This document shows positions 59,563-64,000 of a DNA stretch of 64,000 nt, piece after piece (within the stretch, counting starts at the first letter, position 1; the number at the start of each line of letters is the position of its first letter). The translations under genes were made by a program, and so were the position numbers. The notes beneath the pieces are model-generated. The model worked only from the letters and a program-made list of their open reading frames with translations, did no database searches and had not been told where the DNA came from. The stretch is from Manduca sexta (taxonomy: Eukaryota > Arthropoda > Insecta > Lepidoptera > Sphingidae): assembly GCF_014839805.1 (NCBI RefSeq), contig NC_051129.1, positions 8,560,920 to 8,624,919 of the forward strand, read 5' to 3'.

Positions 59563-59640
59563 TGGCCTTCGTGGCGCAGCAGGTGACTAGCGGCGCAAAG
59601 AACGGGAGGTCGCGTGTACGATATCCGCATCGAGACAAAA
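59563..59640 (+). repeat. tRNA-derived SINE-like sequence
   Basis: An A-box-like GTGGCGCAGCAGGTGACTAG (59571-59590) is followed by a degenerate B box, GTGTACGATATCC (59614-59626). The 3' region to about 59690 may be SINE body. It resembles the GTGGCGCAG-type heads of lepidopteran SINEs, but the exact family is not known to me. Confidence 0.5.
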
Positions 59641-59766
59641 ATGTTCGTTGATTCGGTAAATATACGTTTCGAATCTGGGTGAATTAGAATTAGGAATAAT
59701 ATATATATAATTCTAGGTTCATTCTAAGTCATGACGCCCACACACATAGAATTCTCATATATTTAA

Positions 59767-60756
59767 TCTATACTATTATATAAAGCTGAAGAGTTTGTTT
59801 GTTTGTTTGTTTGTTTGAACGCGCTAATCTCAGGAACTACCGGTCCAAACTGAAAAATTCTTTTTGCGTTGGATAGCCCTTTGTTCGTGGAGTGCTATAG
59901 GCTATATATCATCACGCTATACCCAATAGGAGCGGAGCAGTAATGTCTTATCTCAGGAACTACCGGTCCAAACTGAAAAATTCTTTTTGCGTTGGATAGC
60001 CCTTTGTTCGTGGAGTGCTATAGGCTATATATCATCACGCTATACCCAATAGGAGCGGAGCAGTAATGTCTTATCTCAGGAACTACCGGTTCGAACTGAA
60101 ACATTCTTTGTGTTGGATAGCCCTTTGTTCGTGGAGTGCCATAGGCTATATATCATCACGCTATACCCAATAGGAGCGGAGCAGTATTGTCTTATCTCAG
60201 GAACTACCGGTTCGAACTGAAAAATTCTTTTTGCGTTGGATAGCCCTTTATTTGTGGAGCGCTATAGGCTATATATCATCACGCTATGACCAATAGGAGC
60301 GAAGCAGTAATGGCTAATCTCAGGAACTACCGGTTTGAACTGAAAAAAATCTTTTTTGTGTTGGATAGCCCTTTGTTCCTGGAGTGCTATAGGCTATATA
60401 TCATCACGCTATGACCAATAGGAGCTGAGCAGTAATGAAACATTTTGCAAATCGAGGAAAAATTATTAGTTTTGAGAGCTTCCGTTGCGTGCGCTGCGTA
60501 AACGGTTAAAGTTATGCAACAATGATGTATGACGGGATTGTTCCTCTTAAAAGTTCTAAAAATATATTATAAAACAAAAGTCCCCCGCTGCATCTGTCTG
60601 CCTGAACGTGTTAAACTCAAAAACTTCCCGACGTATTAAGATGAAATTTGGTATGGAGACAGTTTGAGACCCTGGGAAGAACATAGGCTCCCGGGAAACT
60701 ACTACTTTTATAACGGAAAACTTTATAACGCGGGCGGAGCCGCGGGCAAAAGCTAG
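59767..60756 (+). mobile_element. Non-autonomous Helitron, near complete, with internal tandem repeats
   Basis: The 5' end is TCTATACTATTATATAAAGC after A, the 3' end GCAAAAGCTAG before T, as for Helitron insertion at AT. A 3' hairpin is formed by GCGGGCGGAGCCGC. A TTTG microsatellite follows the 5' end. The core is five tandem units of about 122 bp (annotated separately). There is no Rep/helicase frame, so an autonomous partner elsewhere is needed. Confidence 0.87.
59828..60438 (+). repeat. Five tandem units of about 122 bp in the Helitron
   Basis: Units start ATCTCAGGAACTACCGGT at 59828, 59950, 60073, 60194 and 60317, spacings 122, 123, 121 and 123. Each runs through GGATAGCCCTTT, CTATAGGCTATATATCATCA and CCAATAGGAGCGGAGCAG-type sequence. 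The first two are nearly identical; the last two differ more. Confidence 0.92.
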
Positions 60757-63700
60757 TGCATCAATAAAGTAAGTATTCATTTATAATTTTAGATGTCATT
60801 TAACCTTGGTTGTGTAACAGTAACAGTAGTTAATGTAAAGGATGTAAAGGTTGTCTGTTTGTCCTTCATAACCTAAAAACGGATTAACAAAGTTTTTGCA
60901 GGCTTAGTGGGCTATGGAATTACATACTTAATCCAATTTTCTTTAATAAATTGCAATGGCTTCAAAATTGCCACGAAAAATTCTAGTCAGGCCACTAATG
61001 CGTAACAAATACTAATGTATAAACAATTTCTTTTTGTTTCTTGCATTCTATAGTACATCATGACAGTGAAAGAATCCTTAAATGGACTAGAAATACAAAT
61101 CATACCACTCATTTAATTTTTCTTAAATTATTGACAATCCATGAAAAATAAAACTCTTTCATACGTCTGGTACAGAATGTCATACTCGTCTGTATTACAT
61201 TTTGTTATAGTGTATAAAATAATATCCATAATGACATCGACAACTAAATCATTTAATTTAACATAACATCTATGCTACAATCAATTAGCACTTTATTAAT
61301 AGAAACAAATGATTTTTCTTCACAACAAAAGAACTTGTCGCTTATAGATATTTTTCCATCAAATATTTTACGTCAATATAAGATACCAACAAATGTTTTG
61401 TAGATATCGAATGTGAAGATTAGACATATTTACTTCTATGAAAACATTGACAACAAGATATTGAGACGGACAAAATTCCGTTATCTAGTAAGTATATCAA
61501 GCGTGGTGCTGATTGCGATTACATTTTTGAAAGATAAAGATTACTCGTTTACTGACACGAGCTGAATAAAATTGTATAAGCTTTTATGGAAATAACGTAA
61601 TGGCAGGTGTTTAGATAGATGACATTATCTCCAAGACATTAAAATTGCAAATATCGACTTGCTCTTCTGTAAAATTAAGAAATTTCGGATACTGTATTCT
61701 TAATATACTTATGGCCTTATTGTCTACAGCGCGTTATATTGTAATTTCGCCACAGATTGAAACGATACGTTAACTGTCCTATCCATGATAATTTATTTAA
61801 AGTTTCTAAATATTGCGCGATTTTTCTACCGTTTAAATACCTATAATAATGAAAGACAACATATTACACACAAAAGCAAGGTTCATCATTAATGTCACTT
61901 ATGCCTCTAAAGTTTGAACTTGCAAAAAGATTTAAGCAAAATTTTGTTAGACAAGTAGGCTATTTCGAGAAAATAAACACTATCTTTAAGAGTCCTCTAA
62001 CATTATTGTAGTGTAGACAGAGCCGTGCCCACTGGCACCTAGTGACGCCTGTGGTGTATAAGCTTAATATGAACCAAGGCCGCCCGACCACACCGAGGTC
62101 GCTGTGTAACTAACCTTATATAATAATCTCCAATACATAACAAGGAACAAAGCACATGCAGGTAACAATCAATTAAAGGCCTAAAATAACCTTTAAAGCG
62201 GCACCGTACGGTAAAAGTTTACGGAGTGGAAAGAGGTCAGTGGCTTCTCTATTCACGGGTTAGTATACCAGCACCCTAACCATGCGATCACATTGAAAAA
62301 CAACTCGCCGTAAGAACGTCGCACGCTACATTAATTAAAAACAATAATTGTAGATGTGACTACTAAATATACGAACAGAGTTCGTCGACTACTGCGTGTT
62401 TAACGTTTCAATTTCCGTGGTTCTTGCGGTTTCGGTGGACAGTGGGCACATTGTTTACAAATGGATGTTTACGTGGTTACATAGGGTTCATTATCGTCTT
62501 ATCGTGATTCTGTTACACGGAACCGGCAATATTTTGGAGTAATACTACAATTAAATTTCTTTTTTTGTAAAATTTTGCCTAAGCTTTTTTGAATGGCTAC
62601 CTTGCCAAGCACACGAAAGCGTGGAGTTATATAAATATAATATAAATATTTTCTTTATTTTTAGAAACCTATGACATTCTTAATTTAAAAGCCGTTGAGT
62701 TAATAAGTCGACAAATAAACAATAGAACCGGTATATTTTTCTAAAAAGTCGAAATACACCATACTAATAAAGGGAGTATACGGAGACTGTAAGGCGTGCT
62801 CGGCGTTCTAACGAGTGCAATCGTGAATGTAGTCGAGGGTTGTTAATGCCGGATGAACAGAGGGTCGGCCGCGCGCCCGCCACTTGGACACGTCACCGCC
62901 GCTCTTAATATCTTTCCAAGACAAAGATCTCCGTGTGGTCCGTGGACAGGTACATTACATATTGATACGATGTATTTTCACCTGTCTCATTAGCTCTAGA
63001 AAACAGTCATAATGGCACTTGCTTATTATATATAGTTCCTATTTTACTATGCCTCAATCCATCGAGAAACCACCGTGGTATCGTACATACTTTATAATAA
63101 ATATTATGTAACATAAATTTCAATATGTTAAATGTGGTTTAATTTTACTACAACATACAGGCTGGAAGCATAGTCCGTTGGGATGGAGAAAAGCTTTGAT
63201 GCAAACATATAAAATGTATCAATCCGAGTTATATTACGAATAGTTTTTACACGCGGCCGAGCCGCCTACGGTAATGTATTTTCCGGGATGACATTCACAG
63301 GAACAAATTCAATTAGGAATTCATCGTATTAATATGGACGGAGATTTAATCTGTTAACTTCGACTTCGTAGACCATCGTCTCTATCACTGACACCTCGCT
63401 GTCTGACTTATTCTCTTTCTATAAGCTCGACGTGTAATGTTTAGTGGCATAATATATTTACCATATTTTCTAAAAGTAAATTTGATGATACAAATAAAAT
63501 CCAAATACAGTATTCATTAATGAGACAGAAAATTCTATTATATTAAATACCCTAGTCCAATATAGAATCACACTCGAAATAAAAGATAAACTGCAAATTT
63601 ACACAAACCTTCTATTTGATATGAGTCACGTGTTGGGTTATTGTGATATCCATAGGCAGTAGGCCAATTTTCCTATGGCGTTTTTCGGAGACTGATAAAA

Positions 63701-64000
63701 TACGATTTCTCTATAACAGAACATACGCACGCAAGCATGTAATGGCCTAATGTTAATTGATTGACTTTCATAGTAAAATGAATAGGTTACGGAGACGTTG
63801 TTGATATGGATTATCGACCTTCAGCAAACCCACTTACCGAAAAATATGCTTTAGCTAACCTGTTATTTCGTGACGGCTTTTTGGGGAGAAAATGAGACAG
63901 TGTATGGAGTAGCATCTACAAATTAGTCTATATTATACGAATGCTGTAACCAAAACGCAGTATATTGTGATTCAACTGTACATTATGTGCAATTTTTTTT

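Larger units (their letters stand above)
58902..64000. other. Non-genic 3' flank
   Basis: Apart from the SINE-like and Helitron sequences, no gene is seen. A small CpG-rich segment at about 62790-62900 could be promoter sequence for a gene beyond the window. A CGCGGCCGAGCCGCC motif near 63253 resembles a decayed Helitron 3' hairpin, too weak to call. Confidence 0.55.

Overview
This is a stretch of an insect nuclear genome, most likely Lepidoptera (a moth or butterfly). The reasons are AT-rich noncoding DNA, many small GT-AG introns, Helitron-like elements with the TC start and the GC-rich-hairpin plus CTAG end common in Lepidoptera, and animal protein families. The order assignment is an inference. 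There is no prokaryotic, viral or CRISPR content. The gene models below were built by hand from reading frames, splice signals and intron phase. Every multi-exon model closes in frame.

Layout. (1) 1-17129 has no exon I can support. It contains GC-rich blocks, a decayed tandem repeat at 2.1-2.75 kb, Helitron ends and a tRNA-derived SINE-like sequence. (2) 17130-18608 (+) holds the last three exons of METTL9, a histidine methyltransferase; its N-terminal exon(s) were not found. (3) 18609-24365 is non-genic, with a cluster of three MITE copies at 21.5-23.2 kb. (4) 24366-28254 (-) is an eight-exon gene for a 444-residue conserved protein that I cannot name. (5) 29545-31082 (+) is PAK1IP1/MAK11, a WD40 ribosome-biogenesis protein, head-to-head with gene 4. 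(6) 32849-50342 (-) is spinophilin/neurabin (Spn), with at least 21 coding exons and about 1616 residues: actin-binding-like N-terminus, PP1-docking KVKF, PDZ, coiled coil, Ser/Thr/His-rich linker and a C-terminal SAM domain. (7) 50949-58861 (+) is a secreted protein with four thyroglobulin type-1-like modules, head-to-head with Spn. (8) 58862-64000 is non-genic, with a SINE-like sequence and an almost complete 990-bp Helitron.

The most unusual structure is in Spn. Between the coding exon at 39457-39609 and the next at 37599-37754 there is an array of about nine head-to-tail copies of the 3' part of that exon plus the start of its intron. The unit is 171-176 bp. Each copy keeps the 5' splice site, and each 53-nt spacer ends in AG, so the array presents about nine near-identical donors. 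Spn also has a candidate 21-nt microexon (43323-43343) and a candidate alternative first exon (47162-47201) encoding a Cys-rich start, phase-compatible with the exon at 44392-44624.

The genes are not an operon or a pathway cluster. Spn and PAK1IP1 both belong to kinase/phosphatase and cytoskeletal or nucleolar signalling, but their adjacency is probably incidental. Two head-to-head pairs (28.25/29.55 kb and 50.34/50.95 kb) probably share bidirectional promoter regions, and PAK1IP1 and Spn converge at 31.1-32.8 kb.
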